Assembly (NCBI GenBank): GCA_021806645.1
Contig: JAJZQX010000011.1
Location: forward strand, 1 to 64,000
Length of the DNA stretch: 64,000 nt
Source of the DNA: Myxococcales bacterium
GTDB lineage: Bacteria > Myxococcota > Myxococcia > Myxococcales > Anaeromyxobacteraceae
Direction of reading: 5' to 3'
Position 1 is the stretch's first letter; the number at the start of each line of letters is the position of its first letter. A program made the position numbers and the translations under genes. Below the pieces are notes generated by a model. That model was not told where the DNA came from and searched no databases. It saw only the letters and a program-made list of their open reading frames with translations. This document shows, one piece after another, positions 8,001 through 17,675 of this stretch.

Positions 8001-9291
8001 CGACCACGCGCCCGCCGTCGAGCCGGATGTACTTGGCGTCCTGCCCGCCGATCTCGAAGATGGTGTCCACGCGCGGATCGACGTGGCGCGCCCCGGCGGC
8101 GTGGGCGGCGATCTCGTTGACCACGTGGACCGCCTCGCCGCCGTAGCAGGTGGCCAGCAGCGAGCCGACGATCTCGCGTCCCGAGCCGGTGGCGCCGAAG
8201 CCGAGCACGCGGTGGGCGGCGGCGCCGCCGCCGAGGAGCCGCTCCACCAGCTTCTGGGCGGCGCCCACCGGGTCTCCGTCGGTCCGCAGGTACCCATCCC
8301 AGAGCAGTTCGCGGGTGCCGAGGTCGAGGAGCGCCGCCTTGGAGCCGGTGGAGCCGATGTCGAAGCCGAGGACGGCGTCTCGTGGGCCCACCGGGGTGCT
8401 GCGAGGCGGCTCGGGGAGGCGGCGGACGCGGGCCAGCGCGCGGGAGAGCGGCGGGAGCGTCTCCAGGGGGGCCTCGGGGGCCGGCTGGAAGAGGGCGGCC
8501 AGCGACGGCGGCCGGCGCGGCTCCGCGGCGGCCGAGAGCGCGGCGCCGAGCGCGTCGAGGTGGAGGCCGTCGTCGGCGTTCCAGCCGTCGAGGACCATGC
8601 CGTGGCGCCTGGCGAAGCGGTCGAAGTGGTCGCGGATCCGCGCGGCGCGGGCCACGCCGCCGGCCAGCGCCAGCCGGGCCGGACCCCGGCGCGGCTTCAC
8701 CAGCACCTGCGCGCTCTCGGCGATGGCGTCGAGCAGCCCGGCCAGGATCCGCTCCCGCCCCTCGCCCTTGTTGGCGAGGTGGGTCATGTCGGTCTTGAGG
8801 ATGACCGGGCAGCGGCCGCTGAGCGGCGCCGGGTCGGTGACGCCGGCCGCCAGCGCGGCCGCCTGTTCCACCTCGAGCCCGAAGCGCTGCACCAGCTGCC
8901 GGAGGAAGTGGCCGGTCCCCTGCGCGCAGCGGGCGTTCTCGCGGAAGAGCTCCACGCCCCCGCCGCGCCGCTCCAGCACGGTGCAGCCATGGGCGCCGAT
9001 CGAGACCACGGTGAGAGGTTCGTCGCCCAGCAGGTGGCGGGAGCCGTCCGCCTGCGCCTGCTTGGTGGGGATGCGGGGCAGCGCCACCCGGGCGCCGAGC
9101 CGGCCGGTGACCGCGGCGCCGGTGACGCTCGCCCAGTCGAAGCCGTCGAGCAGCAGGGCCAGCGCGGCGGCCGGCTGGCCGCGGTGCTCGACCGCGGCGC
9201 GGCGCGTCCAGCGGAGCGCGCCGGGTTCCCCGGCCAGCTCCACCACCTTGATGGTCTCGGCGCCGACGTCGATGCCGATGAAGCGGTTCAT
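5005..9291 (-). CDS. Fused 2-hydroxyacyl-CoA dehydratase activase / dehydratase-like protein
   Basis: 1428 aa. Two BadF/HgdC-type ASKHA ATPase modules lie in tandem. The first (about 1-260) begins GIDVGAETIK and has Cys122 (NARCAQGTG) and Cys161. The second (about 306-565) has GFDIGSTGSK, GGQDAKYI, Cys438 (NEACSAGTG) and Cys479 (QHCSVFM). These Cys positions match those that bind the [4Fe-4S] cluster between HgdC subunits. The remainder (about 600-1428) resembles DUF2229/HgdB-type dehydratase regions and has several Cys. Known relatives are called acyl-CoA dehydratase activase-related proteins, probably ATP-driven one-electron enzymes; the true substrate is undefined. Its ATG overlaps the methyltransferase stop (ATGA), and its end overlaps the MaoC gene. 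Confidence 0.88.
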   Translation of the reverse strand: MNRFIGIDVGAETIKVVELAGEPGALRWTRRAAVEHRGQPAAALALLLDGFDWASVTGAAVTGRLGARVALPRIPTKQAQADGSRHLLGDEPLTVVSIGAHGCTVLERRGGGVELFRENARCAQGTGHFLRQLVQRFGLEVEQAAALAAGVTDPAPLSGRCPVILKTDMTHLANKGEGRERILAGLLDAIAESAQVLVKPRRGPARLALAGGVARAARIRDHFDRFARRHGMVLDGWNADDGLHLDALGAALSAAAEPRRPPSLAALFQPAPEAPLETLPPLSRALARVRRLPEPPRSTPVGPRDAVLGFDIGSTGSKAALLDLGTRELLWDGYLRTDGDPVGAAQKLVERLLGGGAAAHRVLGFGATGSGREIVGSLLATCYGGEAVHVVNEIAAHAAGARHVDPRVDTIFEIGGQDAKYIRLDGGRVVDAAMNEACSAGTGSFIEEQGRRFDGVESVVELGAEALASPEGVALGQHCSVFMAEVIDAAVARGVGRGPILAGLHDSVVANYLNRVKGSRSVGQVIFCQGMPFASDALAAAVARQTGAEVIVPPRPGLQGAIGIALLAAAELPVTSRAPADLRHLLTARVTRKDQFVCASTQGCGGAGNHCRIDRLATDVGGEARRFTWGGGCALWDQGTRTAKLPDLAPDPFRERRALVEAVVAGLPARGGRRVVALADEFQLKGLLPFFATFIHRLGLDVAVAPGGDRAALKRGIEEANVPFCAPMQQYHGLVAGMAERGPDLVLVPLLRHLPRAAGERTSSVCPVVMGAPDVLRLDLPPAAAARLLSPLVDMGPEGLESEPFERSCRGLAASLGVTDEAALGAALSAARAAQARFDASLPALGQRALDWCRQHGVTPVAVLGRSYTIHDDVLNSNVPAILRQQGSVAIPLDCLPVAAGAPVFDDVFWSHAQRMLRAAWQVRRSPGLYGLFCSNYACGPDSFTGHQLAFLMEGKPFAVIETDGHAGDAGTRTRVEAFLHCVREDQRSGRGGPPNDPARLDVARRQLGEVSARGERVLVPPMGPEAEALVAGLRGLGMAAEVLPRPTRETLALGRRQTSGKECLPLTITLGSLLERLGRAGPGTERFAFFMPGSDGPCRFGAYRQLQHLVLDRLGWGDRVAIWSPPLGDYFRGLPPGFAAIVYAGFCAHGALEEALHDVRPVETSPGVAEAIQADAAGRLSTLIEAAVRGDLSAAAVLREATSGRVWGIPRLVNEAALALAAVKTARRVPSVLLSGEIYVRCDPFANGEVARALERRGLRVRLEPLTEFIQYADWVAWKRGWKKGLLARLDRWLRDRILDRCHAAAAGPLGLPSPPPIGEAVAAAGPYMDHHVEVETLLTIGVPVRAWRRREIDAVVSVGPLECMPNKLAEAQFHHVAEREGLLSLTLSLNGDPLDEAALDGFAFEVHRRFRAPDVVGVGPCSPPPR

Positions 9292-10064
9292 GCGCGGCGC
9301 GCCCAGAGCAGGAGCCGGCGGTAGGGATAGAGGAAGGGGCGCCGGTCCGGGAGCGCCGCGGCCAGCCGCTGCCGGTACCGATCGAGGAAGGCGGGCCAGA
9401 GCGGGGCGGGCAGCCGCCGCTGGTAGTCGGTGAGCAGCGTGCCACGCACCCACTCGACGACCTCGTCGCGCGACGCGAGCGGGTGGCCGTAGACCTCGAC
9501 GCGGACTCGCCGCTCGGCGAAGCCGAGCCGGAAGAGAGCCTCGGCGTACCACTCGGGCGGGAGCACCGGGCTGACGCGCCGGTAGCCGCCCAGGGCCTCG
9601 GCGAACGGCGGCTCGGCCGCGGTCGCGGCCGCCTCGAGGTGGGAGGGGTGGTGCTCGTTGGTGGGCACCTGCACCGCCAGCTGCCCGCCGGGAGCCACCA
9701 GGGTCGCGAGGCGCGGCAGGAGGGACGCGTGGTCCGGGACCCAGTGGAGCGCCGCGTTGGAGATGACCAGGTCGAACGGCCCGCCGGTCCAGCTCCCGGC
9801 GTCGCCGGCCTCGAAACGGAGCCCATCCCCTGCGCGCGCGGCGGCCCGCTCCAGCATGGCGGCCGAGCTGTCGATCCCCACCGTCTGGCTCGCCGCGAGC
9901 CTGGCGTGCAGCTCGGCGGTGAGGGCGCCATCGCCGCAGCCGAGGTCGAGGACGCGGGGCCGGGCCAGCGGCGAGAGGAGCGCGGTGAGGTCTTCCCATG
10001 GCTGGCGCCGCTCGGCGCTGAAACGGGCGTAGCGGTCCGGATCCCAGGCGTCGGGTGTGGTCAT
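9288..10064 (-). CDS. tam: Class I SAM-dependent methyltransferase, trans-aconitate 2-methyltransferase type
   Basis: 258 aa, the usual length for Tam. The start WDPDRYARFSAERRQPWEDL and the SAM-binding motif VLDLGCGDGALTAEL are typical, followed by GIDSS (motif II), FEAGDAG, and SNAALHWVPDH, a signature seen in E. coli Tam. Tam methylates trans-aconitate, a spontaneous by-product that inhibits aconitase. It is cytoplasmic. The gene heads a three-gene minus-strand unit and overlaps the activase by 4 bp. A different small carboxylic acid could be the real substrate. Confidence 0.82.
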   Translation of the reverse strand: MTTPDAWDPDRYARFSAERRQPWEDLTALLSPLARPRVLDLGCGDGALTAELHARLAASQTVGIDSSAAMLERAAARAGDGLRFEAGDAGSWTGGPFDLVISNAALHWVPDHASLLPRLATLVAPGGQLAVQVPTNEHHPSHLEAAATAAEPPFAEALGGYRRVSPVLPPEWYAEALFRLGFAERRVRVEVYGHPLASRDEVVEWVRGTLLTDYQRRLPAPLWPAFLDRYRQRLAAALPDRRPFLYPYRRLLLWARRA

Positions 10065-10228
10065 GGCGGGGTCGGAGTCTAGAGCAGATCGGATGGCCGG
10101 AGGTCCCGGGAAGCGACCCGGCGGCAGGTAGCCGGCCGGCGGAATGGAGGCGGCCTCCCACCGATTGACCTCGGGGGCCTGGAAGATGCAAATTGCCCCG
10201 TCCAGTCCTCATCCCTCCTTGGAGCCAC

Positions 10229-11269
10229 ATGCGAATCCGTCCCATCGTCCTCGGCGCGCTCGCCACCGCCTTCGTCGCCTGCCAGTCCACCCGCCCGACG
10301 CAGGCCGCCGACCCGGGGCTCGACGCCCCGGTGGCCAGGATCGGCACCGAGGTGATCACCGCCGGCGATCTCGACAAGTCGATCCGCGGCGAGCTGAACG
10401 AGATGGAGCAGCGCACCTACGACCTGCGCAAGAACGCGCTCGACCAGCTCATCAACCAGAAGCTGGTGGAAGGAAAGGCCAAGGCGGCCGGCAAGCCGGT
10501 GGACGAGTTCCTCCGCGCCGAGCTGGCGCCCAAGGTCGGCGAGCCGACCGACGAGGAGTCGCGCGCCCTCTACGAGCGCGCCAAGGCGGCCGGCCAGGTG
10601 AAGGAGCCGTTCGACAAGGTGAAGCCGCAGATCGCCCAGTTCCTCCGCCGCCAGAAGAGCGAGGCGGTGCTGGCGCAGTACCTCGAGCAGATCCGGGCCG
10701 AGGCCAAGGTCGAGGTGCTGCTGCCGCCCTACCTGCCTTCCAAGGTCGAGATCGCGGCCACCGGGCCGTCGAAGGGACCGGACGACGCCCCGGTCACCAT
10801 CGTCGAGTTCTCCGACTACCAGTGCCCGTACTGCTCCAAGGCCGAGGCCACGGTGAAGGACCTGCTCGACCTGGAGAAGTACAAGGGCAAGCTGCGGCTG
10901 GTGTACCGGGACTACCCGCTCCCCAGCCACAACCTCGCCACCAAGGCGGCCGAGGCGGCCCACTGCGCCGGCGACCAGGGGAAGTACTGGGAGATGCACG
11001 ACCGGCTCTTCGCCTCGGCGCCCAAGCTGGAGGTCACCGACCTGAAGGGCTACGCCCGCGAGCTGAAGCTCGACGAGGGGCGCTTCACCAAGTGCCTCGA
11101 CTCTGGCGAGAAGGCCAAGGTGGTGGCCGACCACTTCAAGGCCGGCAACGACGCCGGCGTGCGCGGCACCCCGGCCTTCTTCGTCAACGGCCGGCTCATC
11201 TCGGGCGCCCAGAAGCTGGAGGCCTTCACGGCCCTCATCGACGCCGAGCTGGCGGCGAAGAAGAAGTAG
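10229..11269 (+). CDS. DsbA/thioredoxin-fold lipoprotein with SurA-like N-terminal helical region
   Basis: 346 aa. I chose ATG 10229 because it gives a clean lipoprotein signal (LGALATAFVAC) and has GGAG five bases upstream; an earlier in-frame start at 10193 would bury the signal. Residues about 35-160 are charged and helical, with KNALDQLINQKLVEGKAKAA, as in the N-terminal domain of SurA/PpiC chaperones. Residues about 175-346 form a DsbA-like thioredoxin fold with the redox motif C199-P-Y-C202 (SDYQCPYCSK). Probable role: envelope disulfide exchange or handling of unfolded periplasmic proteins. It sits alone between divergent tam and ispG. Confidence 0.85.
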   Translation: MRIRPIVLGALATAFVACQSTRPTQAADPGLDAPVARIGTEVITAGDLDKSIRGELNEMEQRTYDLRKNALDQLINQKLVEGKAKAAGKPVDEFLRAELAPKVGEPTDEESRALYERAKAAGQVKEPFDKVKPQIAQFLRRQKSEAVLAQYLEQIRAEAKVEVLLPPYLPSKVEIAATGPSKGPDDAPVTIVEFSDYQCPYCSKAEATVKDLLDLEKYKGKLRLVYRDYPLPSHNLATKAAEAAHCAGDQGKYWEMHDRLFASAPKLEVTDLKGYARELKLDEGRFTKCLDSGEKAKVVADHFKAGNDAGVRGTPAFFVNGRLISGAQKLEAFTALIDAELAAKKK

Positions 11270-11336
11270 GCGCCCTCGAAGCGGGATGGAAGCCCGGCGG
11301 TCCGGCCATTAGGATCAGGGCCGCCGGGAGGTCCAC

Positions 11337-12452
11337 ATGGGCGGATACGGTCAAGGTGAGGCGTCGGCGCTCGGCGCCAGGCGCCCGACGCGGCAGGTGA
11401 AGGTGGGTGGCGTCGCCATCGGCGGCGGCGCCCCCGTCTCCGTGCAGTCGATGACCACCACCGACACCGCCGACGCGGCGGCGACGCTGGCCCAGATCCG
11501 GGCCCTGGCCGAGGCGGGCGCCGACCTCGTCCGGATCGCGGTGCCGGGGAGCGAGGCGGCCGACGCGCTGCCGGCCATCTGCAAGGCCACGCCCGTCCCG
11601 CTGGTGGCCGACATCCACTTCGACTACCGGCTGGCGCTCCGGGCCCTCGACGCCGGCATCCACGCCATCCGGCTCAACCCGGGCAACATCGGCGCGCGCG
11701 AACGGGTCCGCGAGGTGGTGAAGGCGGCGCGGGAGCGGATGGTGCCGATCCGCATCGGCGTCAACGCCGGGTCGCTCGAGCAGGACATCGTCGACAGGCA
11801 CGGCTGGCCCACCGCCGAGGGGATGGTGGAGAGCGCCGAGCGCCACATCCGGTTCCTCGAGGACGAGGGGTACCGCGAGATCAAGGTCTCCTTGAAGGCC
11901 CACGACGTGGCCATGACGGTGGCGGCCAACCGGCTCTTCTCCAAGCGCTTCGACTATCCGTTGCACCTGGGCGTCACCGAGGCCGGGACCCTGCTGGGCG
12001 GCACCGTCAAGTCGTCGGCGGGCCTGGGGATCCTGCTGGCGGACGGGATCGGCGACACCATCCGCATCTCGCTGACGGCGGACCCGGTGGAGGAGGTGCG
12101 GGTGGCGCGCATGCTCCTCAAGGCGCTGGGCTTGAAGTTCGGTGGGGCGACGCTGACCTCGTGCCCCACCTGCGGGCGCTGCTCGGTGGCGATGATCCCG
12201 ATCGCCGAGCGGGTGGAGCAGCGGCTCTCGACCGTGAAGGGCGAGGTCTCGGTGGCGGTGATGGGCTGCGAGGTGAACGGGCCGGGCGAGGCGGCGGCGG
12301 CGGACGTCGGCGTCGCCTACGGCCACGGCGGCGTCGGGCTGCTCTTCAAGGCGGGGAAGATCGTGAAGCGGATGAAGACCGAGGAGCTGGAGGAGGCGCT
12401 GGTGGGCGAGGCGCTCCAGATCGCGGCCGGGCGGACCCCGGCCGGGTCGTAG
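11337..12452 (+). CDS. ispG: 4-hydroxy-3-methylbut-2-en-1-yl diphosphate synthase (IspG/GcpE)
   Basis: 371 aa, typical of the short bacterial IspG. It converts MEcPP to HMBPP in the MEP isoprenoid pathway using a [4Fe-4S] cluster. Seen: [10 protein letters not shown] near the start, a TIM-barrel region with [14 protein letters not shown] and IRLNPGNIG, then cluster ligands in SCPTCGRC (Cys276 and Cys279) and a Cys-Glu pair in [11 protein letters not shown]. Cytoplasmic. ATG start 67 bp after the DsbA-like gene on the same strand. Identification is very secure. Confidence 0.97.
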   Translation: MGGYGQGEASALGARRPTRQVKVGGVAIGGGAPVSVQSMTTTDTADAAATLAQIRALAEAGADLVRIAVPGSEAADALPAICKATPVPLVADIHFDYRLALRALDAGIHAIRLNPGNIGARERVREVVKAARERMVPIRIGVNAGSLEQDIVDRHGWPTAEGMVESAERHIRFLEDEGYREIKVSLKAHDVAMTVAANRLFSKRFDYPLHLGVTEAGTLLGGTVKSSAGLGILLADGIGDTIRISLTADPVEEVRVARMLLKALGLKFGGATLTSCPTCGRCSVAMIPIAERVEQRLSTVKGEVSVAVMGCEVNGPGEAAAADVGVAYGHGGVGLLFKAGKIVKRMKTEELEEALVGEALQIAAGRTPAGS

Positions 12453-12462
12453 CCGAGGGGCA

Positions 12463-13884
12463 CTAGAAGTTGACGATGGCGGCGACGTCCTCGGCCGTCA
12501 TCCCCTCGCGGTAGGTCGTGCTCGACCAGAAGCCGGCGACGATGGCGTCGGCCTCCAGGTTGGCCTGGGTGGGCGTGGCGGTGGCACCGGGCGAGTCGCC
12601 GGTGGCGAACTCGGTCAGGACCACGAACTGGACGATGACCCTGGTCTGGCCTGCCGGCACGGTGAGCGGGAACCGGGTCCAGACGTTCGGCGAGCCGTCG
12701 CCGGCCCCGGGCGCGCTCGCCGAGTGGAACTCCGGGACCAGCGCGCTGGAGCCGTGGACGATGGCCAGGTCGCGCCGCGCCGGCGAGATCAGGCCGCCGT
12801 CCCACGCCGTCAGGGCCTTCTGGCCCGGCCGCGTCCGGATCATGGCGTTGGTCACCGCGCCCAGCTCGTGCAGGTAGTTGGCCTCGGTGGTGATCGCCGC
12901 GGCGCCGGGGTTGTGGAACAGGTCCACGAAGCGGGCCCATCGCCGGTCCGGGCGAACGAAGACCCGCCGCTCGATCTCCAGCCCGCCGACGGTCCGCTTC
13001 CCGGCCACCACCTGGCACGGCTGCTCCTCGCCGGTCAGTGTCCACGGGCCGATCGACGCGGCCTCGAAGCCGCCGTTGAGCAGGTGCTCGGTGGTGCTCA
13101 TGAGCGAGACGTCGTCCAGGAAGACGAAGCTGCGCGGCGACCCGAGCAGCTCGAAGTCCACGGTCACCTTCTTGCCGGCCGCCGCCGAGGCGTCCACGGG
13201 GGTGACCGGCCCGCTGGTCAGGAGCTGGCCGTCGTGGGCGGGAACCAGCACCAGGCCGCTGGTGGCGTCGCGGATCACCACCCGCCAGGTGGCCGCCTCG
13301 GGTCCCGGGATCAGCCCGTCGCGGACGAAGCCGGCGTGGCTCCAGCCCAGCGTCAGCGGCGTGCCCGCCGCCAGGGTCGTCAGGTCTACCGCCTGGGAGA
13401 GCCGCGTCGGAGCCGCCGGGGCGCCGCCGCGCACGCCAAGGCTCCCCGCCAGCGCCATGGCCTGGCCGGTCCAGCCGGCGACCGGGTCGAGGACCAGGAA
13501 GCCGAGGGCCTGGCCGCGCCGGGCCAGCGGCGTGGTGAAGGCCAGCTCGCCCCAGGCCTGGTCGCGGGGGAACGGGACGACGTCTGGGCCCAGCTCGTTG
13601 CCGAGCAGCGCCGGCGTCGGGCTCGGGGTGGGGATCCCCACGTGAAGCTGCATGGCCCGCTGGAACTGGTCATAGCCGCCGTCCTGGATGGCGAAGTCGG
13701 CGGCGACGGCCCAGCCGTTCCGGTAGGCCGGGGGCAGGTCCAGATCCTGGGCCAGGTCGGCCAGGCCGCTCACCGGGGACGGCGAAGGCGGTGTCGCCGT
13801 CGGGGAGGACGGAGGACGAGCCGGGGAACCGCAGGCCGCGGAGACGGCGGCAAGGAACGCGAGCGGGACGGAAAGGCGACGCAC
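12463..13884 (-). CDS. Orphan lipoprotein of unknown function
   Basis: 473 aa. Signal peptide with lipobox VSAACG, then a Pro/Ser/Thr linker (residues about 20-40), so probably lipidated and exported. The body is beta-rich. A stretch around residues 235-270 ([11 protein letters not shown], then [18 protein letters not shown]) matches the pattern of carbohydrate-binding jelly-roll modules, where an N-G-G-F-E...W motif is common. I do not recognise the remaining domains. It is convergent with ispG with only a 10-bp gap, and divergent from proS. Surface glycan binding is a guess based on the NGGFE motif alone. Confidence 0.7.
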   Translation of the reverse strand: MRRLSVPLAFLAAVSAACGSPARPPSSPTATPPSPSPVSGLADLAQDLDLPPAYRNGWAVAADFAIQDGGYDQFQRAMQLHVGIPTPSPTPALLGNELGPDVVPFPRDQAWGELAFTTPLARRGQALGFLVLDPVAGWTGQAMALAGSLGVRGGAPAAPTRLSQAVDLTTLAAGTPLTLGWSHAGFVRDGLIPGPEAATWRVVIRDATSGLVLVPAHDGQLLTSGPVTPVDASAAAGKKVTVDFELLGSPRSFVFLDDVSLMSTTEHLLNGGFEAASIGPWTLTGEEQPCQVVAGKRTVGGLEIERRVFVRPDRRWARFVDLFHNPGAAAITTEANYLHELGAVTNAMIRTRPGQKALTAWDGGLISPARRDLAIVHGSSALVPEFHSASAPGAGDGSPNVWTRFPLTVPAGQTRVIVQFVVLTEFATGDSPGATATPTQANLEADAIVAGFWSSTTYREGMTAEDVAAIVNF

Positions 13885-14016
13885 GGGACCTCCGGCGCGT
13901 GGGGGGGCGCTGAAGCAACGACCCTACCACGCACCCGCCGGCCACCGGGACCGTCTCGCAGCGCGGGAGGGAAGGGGCACCGCGATCCGGTGGGGCTGGG
14001 GTATAAAGCGCGGACC

Positions 14017-15741
14017 ATGCACGCCGTCCGCGCCTCCAAGGCCTTCATCCCCACCCTCAAGGAAGCCCCCACCGACGCGCAGGTCGCCTCGCACCGGCTG
14101 CTGGTCCGCGCCGGCTTCGTCCGGCAACTGGGCGCCGGCATCTACGACCACCTCCCGCTCGCCAGGCGATCACTCGCCAAGATCGAGCGGATCATCCGCG
14201 AGGAGATGGAGGCGATCGGCGGGCAGGAGTTCTACCTGCCGGCCCTCCACCCGGCCGACCTCTGGAAGGAGTCGGGGCGCTGGGAGGTGATGGGCGACAA
14301 CATGTTCCGGCTCAAGGACCGGAAGGGCGGCGACTACTGCCTCGGCATGACCCACGAGGAGATCTTCACCGCCATCGCCCGCGACGAGCTGCGCTCCTAC
14401 CGGCAGCTGCCGCAGGTCTGGTACCAGATCCAGTCGAAGTTCCGCGACGAGCCGCGCCCCAAGTCGGGCCTGCTGCGCGTCCGCCAGTTCACCATGAAGG
14501 ACGCCTACTCCTTCGACGTGGACCGGGCCGGGCTCGACCGGAGCTACGAGGACCAGCGGCAGGCCTACGAGAAGATCTTCAGCCGCTGTGGCCTCGACTT
14601 CGTGGCCGTCCAGGCCCACTCCGGCTCCATGGGCGGCTCCGAGTCGTCGGAGTTCATGGTCCGCACCGACGCCGGCGAGGACCTGGTGGCCGCCTGCCCG
14701 AAGTGCCGCTACGCCGCCAACACCGAGACCGCCAGCTCGCGCCTGGAACCGATCACCGACCAGCCCGGCCCGGCCGGGCTCGAGAAGTTCGCCACGCCCG
14801 GCGTGGTGACCATCGAGGCGCTGCAGCGGCAGCCCCACGGCGTCGGCGCGCGCCGCCAGCTCAAGACGCTCATCTACGTGGCCGACGGCAAGCCGGTGGT
14901 GGCGGTGGTGCGCGGCGACCAGGACCTCAACGAGGCCAAGCTGCAGACCGCCACCGGCGCCAACGAGGTCCGCCCCGCTCACCCCGAGGAGATCCCGGCG
15001 CTGATGGGGGCCCACGCCGGCTCGCTCGGCGCGGTGAACTTCACCGGGGCGCCGGTCTTCGTCGATCCCTCGGTGGCCGACCGGACCAACATGGTCACCG
15101 GGGCCAACCAGGACGGCTTCCACTGGCGCGGCGTGGACGTGAAGCGCGACCTGCTCGCCCACGGCAAGCTGGCCGACCTGCGGACCGCCAGGGCGGGGGA
15201 GGGCTGCCCGCGCTGTGACGGCACGCTCGACGTCTTCAAGGCGCTCGAGGTGGGCCACATCTTCAAGCTCGGCACCAAGTACTCCGAGTCGCTGCGGGCC
15301 AGCGTGCTCGACGCCGCCGGCGCGCAGGTGCCCATCGTGATGGGGAGCTACGGCATCGGCGTGGAGCGGATCCTGGCCGCCGCCGTCGAGCTGCACCACG
15401 ACGCCGACGGCATCGTCTTCCCGCTCGCCATCGCCCCGTTCCACGCCGCCGTGCTGCCGCTCGGCAAGGAGCCGGAGCTGGTGCAGGCGGCCGAGCAGGT
15501 GGCCGAGGCGCTGTCGGCCGCCGGCGTCGAGGTGCTGCTCGACGATCGCGACGAACGGCCGGGCGTGAAGTTCAAGGACGCCGACCTGATCGGTCACCCC
15601 ATCCGGATCGCCGTCGGCAAGAAGGGGCTGGCCGAGGGCAAGGTGGAGTGGAAGCTGCGCGGCGGGAAGGACGTGACCCTGCTGCCCCTCGGCGAGGTGG
15701 CCGCCAGGGCCGCGGCGCTGGTGAGGGCGATCGGGCGGTAG
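14017..15741 (+). CDS. proS: Prolyl-tRNA synthetase
   Basis: 574 aa, matching the bacterial-type class II ProRS (about 570 aa) that carries a YbaK-like editing insertion. Seen: motif 1 region, motif 2 ([20 protein letters not shown]), the insertion at about residues 220-405, motif 3 ([16 protein letters not shown]), and an anticodon-binding domain at the C-terminus. It charges tRNA-Pro. The ATG at 14017 gives the canonical start [18 protein letters not shown]; a longer open frame upstream is non-coding. A TATAAAG sequence lies 15 bp before the ATG. The Cys-tRNA(Pro) editing gene ybaK is nearby, downstream. Confidence 0.97.
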   Translation: MHAVRASKAFIPTLKEAPTDAQVASHRLLVRAGFVRQLGAGIYDHLPLARRSLAKIERIIREEMEAIGGQEFYLPALHPADLWKESGRWEVMGDNMFRLKDRKGGDYCLGMTHEEIFTAIARDELRSYRQLPQVWYQIQSKFRDEPRPKSGLLRVRQFTMKDAYSFDVDRAGLDRSYEDQRQAYEKIFSRCGLDFVAVQAHSGSMGGSESSEFMVRTDAGEDLVAACPKCRYAANTETASSRLEPITDQPGPAGLEKFATPGVVTIEALQRQPHGVGARRQLKTLIYVADGKPVVAVVRGDQDLNEAKLQTATGANEVRPAHPEEIPALMGAHAGSLGAVNFTGAPVFVDPSVADRTNMVTGANQDGFHWRGVDVKRDLLAHGKLADLRTARAGEGCPRCDGTLDVFKALEVGHIFKLGTKYSESLRASVLDAAGAQVPIVMGSYGIGVERILAAAVELHHDADGIVFPLAIAPFHAAVLPLGKEPELVQAAEQVAEALSAAGVEVLLDDRDERPGVKFKDADLIGHPIRIAVGKKGLAEGKVEWKLRGGKDVTLLPLGEVAARAAALVRAIGR

Positions 15742-15759
15742 CGCGAGAGGAGTGGGCCG

Positions 15760-16971
15760 GTGGACGAGCCGAACGGCAGCGGGGACGGCGAGCTGAGGGC
15801 GCCGCGCGACGGCCGCCCCTGGCTGGCCGGCACGCTCACCGCGCTCACCATCATCGAGGTGGTCCAGCTCGTCTACTCGTCGCTGAAGACCGGCCTGCTG
15901 CGGCTCTCCTTCGCGGGCCCGGCCGGGGGCTCGGCCGGCGGGCGCCCGCACCGGCGCTCCCTCTACTTCCGCGAGGGGCAGCTGGTCTTCGCCGCCTCCT
16001 CCGAGCCGTGCGACCGGCTCGGGCCAGTCCTCTGGCGCGCCGGGCTCATCGACTGGGAGACCCTGGAGCGGTGCAGCGCCGAGGTCGAGCCGGACCGGCC
16101 GCTGGGGCAGATCCTGGTGGACGGCGGCGCCATCAGCGCGGCCGACCTCTACGCCGGCGTCACCACGCAGGTCCGCGAGATCCTCTTCGAGTCCTTCCTC
16201 GACACCGAGGGCGAGTTCCTCTTCGTCGAGGGGCCGCACGGCGAGCCGAACGAGGTCAGGGTCCCGGAGCGGACGCGCGACCTCCTGCTGGAGGGGCTGA
16301 AGCGGGTCGAGGAGACGGAGCGGCTGCTGGCCGTGGTGGGCGGACGGGGCGCGCGCCTGGCCCGCGCCGCCGCGCCTCCCTCCGGCGCGAGCGAGTTCAC
16401 GCTCCGGCTCCTCGAGGCGGCGGACGGGACCCGGACCTTCGCCGAGGCGGCCGACGCGAGCCGGCTCGGGCTCCTCGCCGCCCTCCGGGAGGCTGAGCCG
16501 CTCCTCGAGGCCGGCGTGCTGATCCGGGCCGGACAGCCCGACGCCCCGCCGGGCATCGAGGTGGTCGTGGAGGCGATCCCGACGGCTGCCGACGCCCCGG
16601 CCGCACCCCGTCCCTCCGGCCCGTTCGAGCTCTACCGCCGCATCTTCCGCAGGGTCCACGCCGCGCTGGCCGCGGCCCGGCCCGGCGCCGAACGGCGGCT
16701 CGACAGCTACTTCGAGCGGGTGCCGGAGCACCGGCGCTTCGTCTTCGACGGGGTGAGCTTCAGCGCCAACGGCGAGCTCGACGTGGCCCGCGTCCTGGCC
16801 AACGTCACCGGCTCCGGGGCCTACCGCGGGGCGGCGGCCAGGGCCCGCTCGCTGGAGGGGCTGGAGGAGCTGCTCACCTTCGCGCTCTTCGAGGTGAAGA
16901 ACGTGCTGCCCAGGCCCGAGGCGGAGCTGCTCCTGAGAGAGGTGGGGAAGATGCAGGTGGGGAAGGCATGA
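15760..16971 (+). CDS. DUF4388 (PATAN) domain protein
   Basis: 403 aa with a GTG start preceded by GAGAGGAG. The N-terminal region (about 20-150: [20 protein letters not shown], then [14 protein letters not shown] and [11 protein letters not shown]) is the DUF4388/PATAN module common in delta-proteobacteria and Myxococcota, where it is linked to signalling and surface motility. The rest is helical and charged with no clear domain. It lies 18 bp after proS and its stop overlaps the pyrF start (ATGA), so it belongs to a proS-DUF4388-pyrF-ybaK run. The biochemical role is unknown. Confidence 0.82.
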   Translation: MDEPNGSGDGELRAPRDGRPWLAGTLTALTIIEVVQLVYSSLKTGLLRLSFAGPAGGSAGGRPHRRSLYFREGQLVFAASSEPCDRLGPVLWRAGLIDWETLERCSAEVEPDRPLGQILVDGGAISAADLYAGVTTQVREILFESFLDTEGEFLFVEGPHGEPNEVRVPERTRDLLLEGLKRVEETERLLAVVGGRGARLARAAAPPSGASEFTLRLLEAADGTRTFAEAADASRLGLLAALREAEPLLEAGVLIRAGQPDAPPGIEVVVEAIPTAADAPAAPRPSGPFELYRRIFRRVHAALAAARPGAERRLDSYFERVPEHRRFVFDGVSFSANGELDVARVLANVTGSGAYRGAAARARSLEGLEELLTFALFEVKNVLPRPEAELLLREVGKMQVGKA

Positions 16972-17648
16972 GCCACCGGATCTGCAGCGCCCTCGACTTC
17001 GCCGGCTGGGCCGAGGCCGAGCCCTTCGCCCGGGCCATCGCCCCGCACGTCGGGATGCTCAAGGTGGGGCTGGAGCTCTTCACCGCCGAAGGGCCGATGG
17101 TGGTCCGCGCCGCGGCCGCGCTCGGCCGCCCGGTCTTCCTCGATCTCAAGCTCCACGACATCCCCGCCACCGTCGAAGGGGCCGCGCGCAGCGCCGCGGC
17201 CACCGGGGCGTCGCTCCTCACCGTCCACGCCAGCGGCGGGCTCGAGATGGTGCGCGCGGCGGTGCGCGGCGCCGGCGGGCGCGTCCGGATCCTCGCCGTC
17301 ACCGTCCTCACCAGCCTCGACGCCGCGGCGCTCGAGGCCATCGGCCTGTCCGGCCCGCCGGAAGCGGCCGTGGTCCGGCTGGCCAGGCTGGCGGTCGGGG
17401 CCGGCGCCGGCGGCCTGGTCTGCTCGCCGCACGAGGTGGCCGCGGTCCGCGCCGCGGTCGGACCCGGCCCGCTGCTGGTGGTCCCGGGCGTCCGGCCCGC
17501 CGGCGGCGCTCACGGCGACCAGGCCCGCGTCGCCACGCCGGCCGAGGCCGTCCGCGCCGGCGCCGACGTGATCGTGGTGGGCCGTCCGCTCCGCGACGCG
17601 CCCGACCCGGTGGCCGCGGCGGTCGCCATCGCCGCCGGGCTCCCCTGA
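16968..17648 (+). CDS. pyrF: Orotidine 5'-phosphate decarboxylase
   Basis: 226 aa, normal for the short PyrF. It decarboxylates OMP to UMP, the last step of de novo pyrimidine synthesis. Seen: ICSALDF at the start of strand 1, [12 protein letters not shown], and the catalytic [13 protein letters not shown] with the Asp-x-Lys-x-x-Asp triad. A phosphate-binding end follows ([10 protein letters not shown], then [10 protein letters not shown]). The ATG overlaps the upstream stop by 4 bp. Cytoplasmic dimer in known homologues. Identification is secure. Confidence 0.96.
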   Translation: MSHRICSALDFAGWAEAEPFARAIAPHVGMLKVGLELFTAEGPMVVRAAAALGRPVFLDLKLHDIPATVEGAARSAAATGASLLTVHASGGLEMVRAAVRGAGGRVRILAVTVLTSLDAAALEAIGLSGPPEAAVVRLARLAVGAGAGGLVCSPHEVAAVRAAVGPGPLLVVPGVRPAGGAHGDQARVATPAEAVRAGADVIVVGRPLRDAPDPVAAAVAIAAGLP

Positions 17649-17675
17649 CGCCCGCGGGCCCGGAGACTCCACGCC

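Noticed and set aside
5065-9324. 1419-codon open frame on the plus strand
   Set aside because: Antisense to the activase gene, whose motifs are unmistakable. The translation is low-complexity (His, Arg, Gly, Ala-rich) with no domain; it is a GC-skew artefact.
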